The notes beneath the pieces were generated by a model, which was given only the letters and a program-made list of their open reading frames with translations, was not told the DNA's origin and searched no databases. From Rhizobium sp. 11515TR (GTDB lineage: Bacteria > Pseudomonadota > Alphaproteobacteria > Rhizobiales > Rhizobiaceae): a DNA stretch of 64,000 bases. The number at the start of each line of letters is the position of its first letter. The stretch's first letter is position 1. Position numbers and translations under genes: made by a program. The stretch is from contig NZ_CP022999.1 in NCBI RefSeq assembly GCF_002277895.1, positions 1,488,001 through 1,552,000 of the forward strand. The letters run 5' to 3'. This document shows, piece by piece, positions 45,196 through 53,146 of this stretch.

Positions 45196-46005
45196 TCACC
45201 CGGCCTTTAAGGCCGATTCGATGAAATCAAATGAGGCTTGGATCGCTTCTCGTGGGTTGGCGAGGTCGTGCACCAGGGGAGAGAAGCATTCGTAGGAAAT
45301 CGGTCCGACATATCCGGCAGCCTGCAGAGCCTTGATCTGACCGACATTGTCCAGTCGGTCCAATCGGTCGACGAGAACCCGGTGTTCGTCTTCCATCTGG
45401 TTCAGCTGCAACGTCGGATCGACGACGGCCGATATGTGGACGATCCCGGTGTGGCCGGCAAAAATCGGCCCGCCATCCGCCAGGGCATGATGGAACGTGT
45501 CATGGACGAGTTTATAGCGGTGCGCTGCGTCGAGCGCATTGATCGCGTCCACGAGCTCTGCCTTGTAACGCAGCGAGGAACGCTGGAACCCCAGCGGCTC
45601 GACCAGCGCGACAAGCTCTGCCTCTTGAAGAAGAGGCAAGATGGCGGCGAGGGACGTTTCGAGATTGGCTTTGCGCTCCTGCGCCTCGGTGCCGATCCCC
45701 TCGTTTCGCGGGATCAGGCTGATAGTTTCAGCACCAGCCTCCTTGGCGATTGCAATCAGGTCCCGAACCTTCCGCTCGATATCATCCGACCAGAAATTGA
45801 ATGGATAGACCTGGGACAGGCCAACGAGCCGCAAACCTCGCTCCCGAACCATTTGACCCGCCTTCGTCGGCGAAAGGCCGTCAAATAGCTGGCGCTTGAG
45901 GTCGTTGCGAACCTCTACACCCTGGCAGCCGAGAGCAACCGATAGGTCGAGGAAATCGGTGTAGCTAAGATTTGGTGCCGTAATCTGATTGAGTGCCCGG
46001 AACAT
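45196..46005 (-). CDS. Sugar phosphate isomerase/epimerase (TIM barrel, AP-endonuclease-2 fold)
   Basis: A 269-residue barrel of the xylose-isomerase-like family that includes IolE, IolI and MocC. Metal-site residues are seen in LVEPLG (Glu), LVHDTFHH (Asp, His), VHISAV (His) and ISYECFSP (Glu). ATG 46005 has GGGAGG, and the longer frame is rejected for lack of a site. It lies 155 bases after its upstream neighbour's stop and is convergent with the first LacI gene. Inositol-type ketose isomerisation would fit the MocDEF-like oxygenase next door. Confidence 0.85.
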   Translation of the reverse strand: MFRALNQITAPNLSYTDFLDLSVALGCQGVEVRNDLKRQLFDGLSPTKAGQMVRERGLRLVGLSQVYPFNFWSDDIERKVRDLIAIAKEAGAETISLIPRNEGIGTEAQERKANLETSLAAILPLLQEAELVALVEPLGFQRSSLRYKAELVDAINALDAAHRYKLVHDTFHHALADGGPIFAGHTGIVHISAVVDPTLQLNQMEDEHRVLVDRLDRLDNVGQIKALQAAGYVGPISYECFSPLVHDLANPREAIQASFDFIESALKAG

Positions 46006-46160
46006 GTTTCCTCCCAAGATCCCGATATTGCTGCTCCGGCGGAGCGCCACGCGGCTCAAGGCAATGCCAAAAGGATCCGTCGTGCGCAATCGGGTGGAAT
46101 TTGGATTAGCGCATCGGTGAGGTTTCTTGCGCCTTCCGCTTGAGGTGTTTCACCTCATTC

Positions 46161-47189
46161 TCAGATGGAAGGAGGTAGAAAAAGTTGCGGTTCCAGAAAA
46201 TGCGCATCCGGCATTTGAACCCGATCCTGGAGCACGTTTTGTGCCATCAGCTCGACGGTATCCCGGCAAAGCTGGGCCAGAGGCGTGCCGATGACCATTG
46301 TCGCATAGCCGTCGGAAAGGGCCGCGCGGCTGACCGAGGTAAGTTCGTTGACGATGAGGGCAACTTCTCCCGGCGCGCGCGTTTCCCGCAGCGCCGCTAT
46401 TGCGCCTTCCATCCCACCGCCTGCGACGTAGATGCCTCTCAGATCCGGATGACGCTCAAGCAAGGCGACCGAGGTTTCATGGGTCAGCTTTCTTGTCTCA
46501 AGATTGATGACTGGTTCCAGGATATCGAGATCCGGCCGTAATTGGCTTAGGTATGAACGGAATCCGGCTTCCTTCAATTCGTGTCCCTGCCAGCGATTAC
46601 TGCCAAGAAAAATCGCGACTTTTCCGGGCTGGCGACTTGCCATGGCGATCATCCATGCCGCCAGGCGTCCGACCTTGTGATTGTCGAGACCGATATAGGT
46701 TTGACGCGCGCCGTGGCCGAAATCATTCAGCAGGGCGAAGACGGGAACTCCGTTCTGCCGCAAGCTCCGGGCGGCTTCATTGACGATGCCGTGGTTGACC
46801 GCAGTGCAAGCTATCGCTTCGGTATGTGTGGCAAGTTCGCGCATGATTGTCGCAAAGTCTGCCGGCGACTGAGACGGTGAATATCGAATGGTCACTTCAC
46901 CGCGAAAATCCTGACGGTCTGCCACCGCCCGGATCAGCTCTTTGCTGAAAGACTGATAAAACTCCTGTCTTTCCTTTATGAGCAGGAAGCCAAGTCTCAC
47001 TCTTGCAAGCGGTGCGGTCAGCTGCCGATCGATCAGACCACTCGCATAATAGGCCAGTTTATGCGCTGCTTCTGCAACCTTGCGGACCGTTTCCTCGCGG
47101 ACGAAGCCTCTCTCGTGAATGACACGATCTACAGTCGCTTTGCTTACCTTCGCCTCTTTGGCGATATCCTCAATTCTTGTCCGCTTCAT
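46161..47189 (-). CDS. LacI family transcriptional regulator (paralogue of 44013-45041)
   Basis: A 342-residue LacI protein with helix-turn-helix RIEDIAKEAKVSKATVDRVIH and a sensor domain with YIGLDNHKVGRLAAW, SNRWQGHELKEAGFRSYL and IYVAGGGMEGAIAALRE. These segments are nearly those of the regulator at 44013, so the two are paralogues of equal length. It precedes the isomerase on the same strand. Two related repressors around one pathway suggest separate control by related ligands. Confidence 0.92.
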   Translation of the reverse strand: MKRTRIEDIAKEAKVSKATVDRVIHERGFVREETVRKVAEAAHKLAYYASGLIDRQLTAPLARVRLGFLLIKERQEFYQSFSKELIRAVADRQDFRGEVTIRYSPSQSPADFATIMRELATHTEAIACTAVNHGIVNEAARSLRQNGVPVFALLNDFGHGARQTYIGLDNHKVGRLAAWMIAMASRQPGKVAIFLGSNRWQGHELKEAGFRSYLSQLRPDLDILEPVINLETRKLTHETSVALLERHPDLRGIYVAGGGMEGAIAALRETRAPGEVALIVNELTSVSRAALSDGYATMVIGTPLAQLCRDTVELMAQNVLQDRVQMPDAHFLEPQLFLPPSI

Positions 47190-47597
47190 ATAAATCCTGA
47201 TCAGGCCCCCCGGGGATTGCTGACCTTGCCTTATTCGCCAGATCCAACAGGCTTCGTCATTGGCCGGCAATCTAAGTCAAAGTGAAAGGTGCTCCAAGAG
47301 GGGGTGCTTGTGCCTCGATCTATCAAAATGTCGATAGTCTGCCTCAGCCGCTGTCGCCTGGCATGGCCGCAACGGACGAGTTTGTCGCCTTGCGCGGGTC
47401 GATCCCGTTTTCCCGGCCGCCGTCCGATCCGTCATGGGGAAGCGATGTTTTCGAAGCCCCTGAAGATCGCTTTGCTTATGCATGCTCAGTATGCGAGAGG
47501 CAAATCTGCATCTCGGAATTTGTTTACATGGCGATCAAATAAGGATATTCTTTATCCTTGATAGATATATGCCAGCCGCGGGCCTTGGAATGATTTT
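47190..47597. other. Divergent promoter region of LacI and Rrf2 genes
   Basis: About 400 bases without a recognisable gene. It contains the inverted repeat at 47541-47559 just before the Rrf2 start. Open frames on the plus strand lack family features. Confidence 0.45.
47541..47559. promoter_or_regulatory. Inverted repeat, candidate Rrf2 operator (own promoter)
   Basis: AAGGATA-TTCTT-TATCCTT is a perfect 7-5-7 inverted repeat, 38 bases upstream of the Rrf2 start. Two copies of the same pattern lie at 52065-52102. Confidence 0.7.
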
Positions 47598-48086
47598 ATG
47601 ATTTTGAAAAGCCAAGTCGAATGGGCTCTCCATTGTTGCGCCATTCTTGCAGGTTTGCCTGACGGCCGCTATCTCTCCACCAAAGCGCTCGCCGAATTCC
47701 ATGGGCTTCCCAAGGAATATCTTTCCAAGGCCCTCCAGAGCCTGTCTCAGGCTGGACTTGTCGACACGACACTCGGCCCCTCCGGTGGTTATCGATTGGC
47801 GAGACCGCCCGCGGATCTCACTTTTCTAGAGATCGTGGAGGCCGTCGAGGGGCGGCAGCGAACCTTCGTCTGCACCAATATTCGCGCCAACAACCCCTGC
47901 CGCCCGAAGGACTATTGCGAAAGCAGCCCTTGTGCGGTGGCGCGCATCATGTGGGAGGCCGACGAAGCGTGGCGCGAGAAACTGCGTAGTGTCAAATTGT
48001 CAGACCTCGTCGGCATCCTGTCGAAGGAGATCCCGCCGGAACTCTGGAAAAGCTCTTTCGAATGGGTGCTAGAGCGCGCCGGATGA
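47598..48086 (+). CDS. Rrf2 family transcriptional regulator
   Basis: A 162-residue regulator. The winged helix is MILKSQVEWALHCCAILA with LAEFHGLPKEYLSKALQ and GLVDTTLGPSGGYRLARPP (residues 1-72), the usual Rrf2 N-terminus. A Cys-rich loop with Cys in TFVCTN, NNPCRPKDYC and SSPCAV (about 92-113) could bind an Fe-S cluster or act as a thiol sensor. Its own promoter and that of the AhpD-like gene share one inverted repeat. The 3' end overlaps the MscS gene by 18 bases, tail to tail. Confidence 0.9.
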   Translation: MILKSQVEWALHCCAILAGLPDGRYLSTKALAEFHGLPKEYLSKALQSLSQAGLVDTTLGPSGGYRLARPPADLTFLEIVEAVEGRQRTFVCTNIRANNPCRPKDYCESSPCAVARIMWEADEAWREKLRSVKLSDLVGILSKEIPPELWKSSFEWVLERAG

Positions 48087-49091
48087 TATCGCCCTGAGAG
48101 TGGCCTGTTCCTTCTGTTCGCCTGTCGGGGGGCAGACGAGGCTTTGGGCCGGCATCGCCAATGATATTCCGTTCGCCCTGCAATGTTCGTAGATGAGATC
48201 GATGATCTCGTTCTGTGCCGACATGCGGCCTGCCGCGCTCGCGACGCGGAAGAACAGCTCGATCTCGAGAGCGATTGCGTCGATCGTCTTGAGCGCGACG
48301 ACCGGCGGCGGGTTCATGACGATCCTTTCGCAGCCCTGCAGGACGGCAAGCATGACCTCTTCGACGAGCCGCGGCTTGTGTATGGCGGATATTCGCATCG
48401 TCAGCGAGATCTGGTGCGACTCATCAGGGCGGCTGCGATTGGTAACGCCCTGTTTCGCCAGCACGCTGTTCGGCAGGACGACGACGTTATATCCGCCCGA
48501 AAGCAGATTGGTGGAGCGCCAGTTGGTTTCAACGACACGCCCTTCGGTGCCGTCGGCGAGCTGGATCCAGTCGCCGATGACGTAGGCGCGACCGAGAGCC
48601 AGCGCGATTCCGGAAAAGACATCGGCAAGCGTGTTCTGCAGCGCAAGGCCTATAATGACGACGACGATGCCTGAGGTGGCAATCAGCGGCCCAACGGGTG
48701 CGCCGAAGACGAAGCCGATGACGGACAGGGCGACGCCGAGATAGACGATGCCGACGATCAGATCCTGAAGAAGATGCGCCTCCTGCGGCCGGCGGTTGAG
48801 GGTGAGATAGATATGGAGGAAGCCGATCATCGTCCAGGCAAGATGCAGCCACCAAAGGATCCTTGCGGACTTGGCAAGCAGGATGCCGCCATTCTGAAGC
48901 TCGTCGTAGTCAAAGTGATAAGGCGAAATTCCGGCAAGCCAGAGCACGAGGCTCATGCAGCAAAAGAACAGGATCTGCACGACGAGGCGCCCGGTTGGGC
49001 GGCTGCGTCCCTGGATATGCCAGATGACAATGCCGGCCAGCCCGAGCAGGTTGATCAGGACGAGCGGAAGGGAATGATGTTCGCCAAACAT
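48069..49091 (-). CDS. Small-conductance mechanosensitive channel (MscS family)
   Basis: A 340-residue membrane protein. About five hydrophobic helices occupy residues 1-150; the pore helix region reads TSGIVVVIIGLALQNTLADVFSGIAL, split at residues about 147-170. The beta domain IGDWIQLADGTEGRVVETNWRS follows, then the C-terminal vestibule. It releases solutes when membrane tension rises. ATG 49091 follows GGTGAG. It is the last of the minus-strand genes starting at 52048 and may share their promoter. Confidence 0.9.
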   Translation of the reverse strand: MFGEHHSLPLVLINLLGLAGIVIWHIQGRSRPTGRLVVQILFFCCMSLVLWLAGISPYHFDYDELQNGGILLAKSARILWWLHLAWTMIGFLHIYLTLNRRPQEAHLLQDLIVGIVYLGVALSVIGFVFGAPVGPLIATSGIVVVIIGLALQNTLADVFSGIALALGRAYVIGDWIQLADGTEGRVVETNWRSTNLLSGGYNVVVLPNSVLAKQGVTNRSRPDESHQISLTMRISAIHKPRLVEEVMLAVLQGCERIVMNPPPVVALKTIDAIALEIELFFRVASAAGRMSAQNEIIDLIYEHCRANGISLAMPAQSLVCPPTGEQKEQATLRAISSGAL

Positions 49092-49164
49092 GATAGGGCT
49101 CACCGACGATGATTTCCTGAAACCGGAAAGGGACGGGCGCCTCCGGCACCCGTCCGGCATCCGG

Positions 49165-49581
49165 TTATTTCTTGATCGGGAAGGTCAGTTCCTTCTGGCT
49201 GCTGTCGACGACGAAGACAGCCAACAGCTTCGCCGGCTTGGTCTTGCTAGCATTCTCGCTGACGCCGTGGCGATCGCCCGGCATCTCGGAGAAGTTTTCG
49301 CCGGCCTTGAAGACCTTGACCGGACCGTCATTGACCTGGCTGCGGATCGCCCCTTCCAGGACCGTTGCATAAATGAAGGCCGAGTTCGGATGGGTGTGGG
49401 CCGAGGAAAAGCCGCCCGGACCGTATTCCACGAGGACGCCCTTGATGCTCTTGCCGGGAACGTTCGGCAGTTCGTGTTCGTAGACAAGCGTGACCTTGGC
49501 ATCCTTCTCGCCTGCAGCGTGTGCAACGGCGGTGGTGGACACCAGGACGGTGAGGGCGAGGCCGAGAATTGACTTGATCAT
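49165..49581 (-). CDS. Secreted cupin-domain protein
   Basis: A 138-residue small cupin. A signal peptide covers about residues 1-22 (ILGLALTVLVSTTAVAHA). The cupin core has GGFSSAHTHPNSAFIYATVLEG, with metal His residues, and GDRHGVSEN. ATG 49581 was chosen because the signal peptide starts there. It lies 29 bases after the NAD(P)-binding gene stop. Proteins of this type are found beside quinone- or aldehyde-responsive genes; the role is unknown. Confidence 0.82.
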   Translation of the reverse strand: MIKSILGLALTVLVSTTAVAHAAGEKDAKVTLVYEHELPNVPGKSIKGVLVEYGPGGFSSAHTHPNSAFIYATVLEGAIRSQVNDGPVKVFKAGENFSEMPGDRHGVSENASKTKPAKLLAVFVVDSSQKELTFPIKK

Positions 49582-49610
49582 CTCGAATTCCTTTCTGAAG
49601 AGTCGAACAG

Positions 49611-50363
49611 TTATTTGCGGGCGGAGGTTGCGAACCATTGCTCGAAGGTGATGCGGCCGAGGCGCGGATTGCCGTCGGACACGAGCGAGCCGTCTTCCAG
49701 CCTTGCGCCGAAATAGCGGGCTTCCGGATCCGCCACGACCTTGCGGGCATCGCCCATTGCCTTGAGGTAGCGGGCAACGAGCTCATTCAGCCGGACACGT
49801 TCTGGACCGGAGATCTCGACGATGCCATTGATTGCCGCGGAGTTTGCGACGACGGTCATGTTGTCGGCGACGTCGTCGGAAGCGATCGGCTGCACGTAGG
49901 CCGGCGACAGGCGCACCGTATCGCCGACCGTGCCGGACTGGGCGATGCCGCTTAGGAATTCCATGAACTGCGTCGAATGGACGATCGTATAGGGAATGCC
50001 GGAGTCGCGGATGATCTTTTCCTGGGCGACCTTGGCGCGCATGTAGCCGCTTTCGGGCAGGCGATCGACACCGATGATGGAAAGGGCGATATGATGCTTC
50101 ACGCCGGCCGTCTTTTCCGCTGCCGCCAGATTGCGGCCTGACGTCTCGAAGAATTCGAGCACGGCTTTGTCCTCGAAGGATGGCGAGTTTGCGAGGTCCA
50201 TGACGATAGAGGCGCCGGCCAATGCTTCGGCGAGCCCTTCGCCCGTAATCGTATTGACGCCGGTGTTCGGTGCAGCGGCAATGACTTCGTGGCCTTGCTT
50301 GCGAAGGCGGTCGGCTGTTTTCGAACCGATCAGGCCGGTCCCGCCGATGATGACGATTTTCAT
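49611..50363 (-). CDS. NAD(P)-binding NmrA/atypical SDR protein
   Basis: A 250-residue Rossmann protein. GGTGLIGS at 8-15 binds the cofactor; HHIALSIIGVDRLPESGYMRAK, split near residues 92-113, and YTIVHSTQFMEFL are typical of NmrA/YtfG-like quinone-sensing reductases. The SDR catalytic Tyr-x3-Lys appears as YMRAK. ATG 50363 has GGAG. It stands within a group with a cupin, an MBL hydrolase and an AhpD-like protein. Confidence 0.85.
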   Translation of the reverse strand: MKIVIIGGTGLIGSKTADRLRKQGHEVIAAAPNTGVNTITGEGLAEALAGASIVMDLANSPSFEDKAVLEFFETSGRNLAAAEKTAGVKHHIALSIIGVDRLPESGYMRAKVAQEKIIRDSGIPYTIVHSTQFMEFLSGIAQSGTVGDTVRLSPAYVQPIASDDVADNMTVVANSAAINGIVEISGPERVRLNELVARYLKAMGDARKVVADPEARYFGARLEDGSLVSDGNPRLGRITFEQWFATSARK

Positions 50364-50523
50364 GAGCTTCTCCATTTGCGGCCGCTTCGCGCACCGCATT
50401 GTTCGTTCATTCTGTGTGTGGGTTGCAGTCGGGCCCCGGTTCTGATCATGCCCTACATCCGCTCAGCGGAGCCGGGTGCTCCCTGACGGGTGCCCGCCGG
50501 CCCGGCACTTGCTCACCAGGAAG

Positions 50524-51438
50524 TTAGTAGTCCCAGAATACCGGTACCCAGCGGAAGACATCGCCGTCGGCTGCCACGTGGCCGACCGACGGGAACGGCA
50601 TATGGGTCGCCACCAGAAGTCCGCCGGTCTCGGCCAGCTCCCGCAGAAGACGGACACGGACGCGGGCAGCCTCCTCCGGATCGTGTTCGAAGCCGTTGTG
50701 CCAATCGGGATGTTCGAAGCCGACCGCGAACACGGCATCGCCTGCAAACATCAGCCGGTCCTTGCCGGAGGCGACGCGGACCACGCTATGCCCGGGTGTG
50801 TGGCCGCCGGTTCGGGAGACGACCACGCCCGGCGCCACCTGGAATTCATCATCGAACAGTTTCAGCTGGTTTTCATACTCTTTTCTGAACTGCTTCGCGG
50901 CCGCCCGAAGCGCATCCGGGAAGCCGGGCGGCATTGACACATGGGAGAAGTCGGGCGCTTCCCAGAATTTGACCTCTGCCGCCGCCACATGGATCCTGAG
51001 GTCCGGACGCAGCCGCGCCTTCACTCCATCGACGAGCAGCCCGCCAACATGATCCATATGCATGTGGGTCAACACCACGTCGGTCACGGATCCAAGATCG
51101 ATGCCGGCGGCTTCCAGCCGCTTGATCAGTTGTCCGGCCCGCGGCAGGTTCAATTCCGGGTCCAGCCCCAGGCCGGCGTCGATCAGGATGGTCTGCTTGC
51201 CGCTGCGAACGACGACCGCGTTCAGCGCCCAGTCAAAAGCGTCCTGCGGCAGGAACATGTCGTTCAGCCAGGCCGCGCGATCGGCCGGGTCGGCATTGTA
51301 TCCCAACATCTTGGTCGGCAGCGGCAACACGCCGTCACTGATCACGAGTACCTCGATATCGCCGATCTGTACCGCATAGCGCGACGGAACCAGCTCGTCA
51401 GGGCTTGTTTTAACGGAATGAGAAGTGTCTAGGTCCAT
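50524..51438 (-). CDS. MBL-fold metallohydrolase (lactonase-like)
   Basis: A 304-residue metallo-beta-lactamase-fold protein. THMHMDHVGG is the metal motif, followed by TGGHTPGHSV, FAGDAVFA and ATHMPFPSVGHV with the further ligands. The N-terminus and LNAVVVRSGKQTILIDAGLG resemble N-acyl-homoserine-lactonase-like and related hydrolases. There is no signal peptide, though proteins of this set are sometimes exported. It lies 130 bases downstream of the AhpD-like gene. Substrate unknown. Confidence 0.87.
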   Translation of the reverse strand: MDLDTSHSVKTSPDELVPSRYAVQIGDIEVLVISDGVLPLPTKMLGYNADPADRAAWLNDMFLPQDAFDWALNAVVVRSGKQTILIDAGLGLDPELNLPRAGQLIKRLEAAGIDLGSVTDVVLTHMHMDHVGGLLVDGVKARLRPDLRIHVAAAEVKFWEAPDFSHVSMPPGFPDALRAAAKQFRKEYENQLKLFDDEFQVAPGVVVSRTGGHTPGHSVVRVASGKDRLMFAGDAVFAVGFEHPDWHNGFEHDPEEAARVRVRLLRELAETGGLLVATHMPFPSVGHVAADGDVFRWVPVFWDY

Positions 51439-51568
51439 GTTTGTCTCCTGTTGATCGAGATCTTGGAACCGATTTGGCCGGCTCCATGGTTGAAACGATT
51501 GTCATGTGAATCTTGGTTGCGGCCTCCGGAACGGCCGCGCATCGCTTACCGAGCCTTTCGTGAGAGGC

Positions 51569-52048
51569 TTAGTTGAGGCCGGCCCTGTCGAGGCCATAGG
51601 CCTTGTCGGCCGAGCCCGGCACGGTCTTGAAGGCGATGCTGGCGCGGTTCCAGGCATTGATGACCATGATTACGAAGGTGAGATCGGAGATTTCCTTCTC
51701 GGAAAGCTGGCCGCGCACGCGCTCGTAGAGCTCGTCGGGAATGCCGCCTTCATGCAGTTTCGTCACCGCTTCAGTCCAGGCGAGCGCGGCACGCTCCCGG
51801 GGAATGAAGAGATTGGATTCCCGCCAGACGGCTATGTGGTGGAGCCGGAGTTCGCTCTCGCTATGGATCTTGGCTTCCTTGACATGCATGTCCAGGCAGA
51901 AAGCGCAGCCGTTAATCTGCGATGCGCGAATGTGAACGAGATCCTGGATCTTCTGTTCGATGGCGCTGTCCTTCAGAGCCATGCTGAGTTCCGAGAGTTT
52001 CCTGAAGAGTTCCGGTGATTGCTGGGCATAATTCAAACGCTGGGTCAT
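51569..52048 (-). CDS. Carboxymuconolactone decarboxylase/AhpD-like peroxidase
   Basis: A 159-residue CMD-family protein. INGCAFCLDMHVKEA near residue 50 has the redox CxxC plus His of AhpD-type alkylhydroperoxidases. AALAWTEAVTKL and FVIMVINAWNRAS are family helices. ATG 52048 follows GGAGG. Two copies of the Rrf2-type inverted repeat lie 17-54 bases upstream, so this gene is probably the main target of the Rrf2 regulator at 47598. A role in peroxide or thiol-reactive stress is likely. Confidence 0.9.
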   Translation of the reverse strand: MTQRLNYAQQSPELFRKLSELSMALKDSAIEQKIQDLVHIRASQINGCAFCLDMHVKEAKIHSESELRLHHIAVWRESNLFIPRERAALAWTEAVTKLHEGGIPDELYERVRGQLSEKEISDLTFVIMVINAWNRASIAFKTVPGSADKAYGLDRAGLN

Positions 52049-52064
52049 GGTCGCCTCCGTTATT

Positions 52065-52102
52065 AAGGATATAAAATGTCCTTATGGATAAAAGATATCC
52101 TT
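52065..52102. promoter_or_regulatory. Tandem inverted repeats, candidate Rrf2 operators
   Basis: AAGGATA-TAAAA-TGTCCTT (52065-52083) is followed at once by ATGGATA-AAAGA-TATCCTT (52084-52102). Both match the 7-5-7 repeat in front of the Rrf2 gene. They cover the promoter of the AhpD-like gene. Confidence 0.7.
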
Positions 52103-52175
52103 AATGGCTGGACAGTAAAGACCTTCCGGGCTAAGGTTTGAACATAAGGCCTATGCCGAAAAGTATGGGGTGGGG

Positions 52176-53087
52176 ATGGATATCGTATGCGCATTGCAAA
52201 CATTCATGCGGGTGGTGGAGACTGGCTCCTTTTCCGCCGCAGCGATTGATCTCAGGCTGACGCAGCCTGCTGTTTCGCGCCAGGTTTCGGCGCTGGAAGC
52301 GCATCTCAACACACGTCTGCTGCATCGCACGACCACCGCGCTGGCGCTGACGGCGGAGGGGGAGCAGATCATCCCGATGGCACGCAAGGTCATCGAAGCG
52401 GTCGAGGCGCTTAGTGAAACCACATGTCGTGATGGCGGGCGCGTAGCCGGCAAGGTGCGGCTGGCTTTGCCGACACCGCTCGGGCTTTACGTCAGCGACC
52501 GGCTCGGGATGCTGCTCGAACGCCATCGGGGACTTTCCGTCGATTTGCTCTTTCGTGAGGAACCGTCCGACCTTGTTGAAGAGGGGATCGATCTTGAGGT
52601 ACGGCTGGGAACGGTTGCGGACTGCAGTCTGATGTGCCGCAGAATTGGATGGACGACGGCCTTTCTCGTTGCCGCACCTTCCTATCTACAAAAGCGGGCA
52701 GCACCTAAAACGCCGGACGATGTCAGCGCTCATGATTGTATCTGTTACAATCGCGCCGGAAATGGCCAGGCATGGTCGTTCTCAAATGGCGCCGAGGACG
52801 TTACCGTGCGAATCGCGCCGCGCCTCGTCGCCAGCAATGCGGTTGCCGTTCACCGTGCCGTGCTGGCTGGCAATGGGATTGCGGTACTTTCCCACATTCT
52901 TGTCGGGTCCGACATCGAGGAAGGCAGGCTGGTGAATGTCATGCGAGACTTTCCGCCGAGCCGGGTCGCCATCAGCGTCGTCTACCCGTCGCGTCGGAAC
53001 CTGCCGTTGCGCATCAGGACGGTCCTCGACTTCCTGATTGAGATAGTCGGCAGGGATCCGCTGATGGCGACCGCGTCTTCTCATTGA
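52176..53087 (+). CDS. LysR family transcriptional regulator
   Basis: About 303 residues. The helix-turn-helix (ALQTFMRVVETGSFSAAA and LTQPAVSRQVSALEAHL) is followed by the effector domain beginning KVRLALPTPLGLYV and ending with AISVVYPSRRNLPLRIR, typical of the CrgA/DmlR group. ATG 52176 is used; GTG 52170 in frame is an alternative. It is divergent from the AhpD-like gene with the repeats between, so it could also act on that promoter. Confidence 0.88.
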   Translation: MDIVCALQTFMRVVETGSFSAAAIDLRLTQPAVSRQVSALEAHLNTRLLHRTTTALALTAEGEQIIPMARKVIEAVEALSETTCRDGGRVAGKVRLALPTPLGLYVSDRLGMLLERHRGLSVDLLFREEPSDLVEEGIDLEVRLGTVADCSLMCRRIGWTTAFLVAAPSYLQKRAAPKTPDDVSAHDCICYNRAGNGQAWSFSNGAEDVTVRIAPRLVASNAVAVHRAVLAGNGIAVLSHILVGSDIEEGRLVNVMRDFPPSRVAISVVYPSRRNLPLRIRTVLDFLIEIVGRDPLMATASSH

Positions 53088-53146
53088 TCATTGATTGCTT
53101 GGATGGCGCCTGGATCGTTGAACGTCATCCGCATGAAAAGTGGGAT

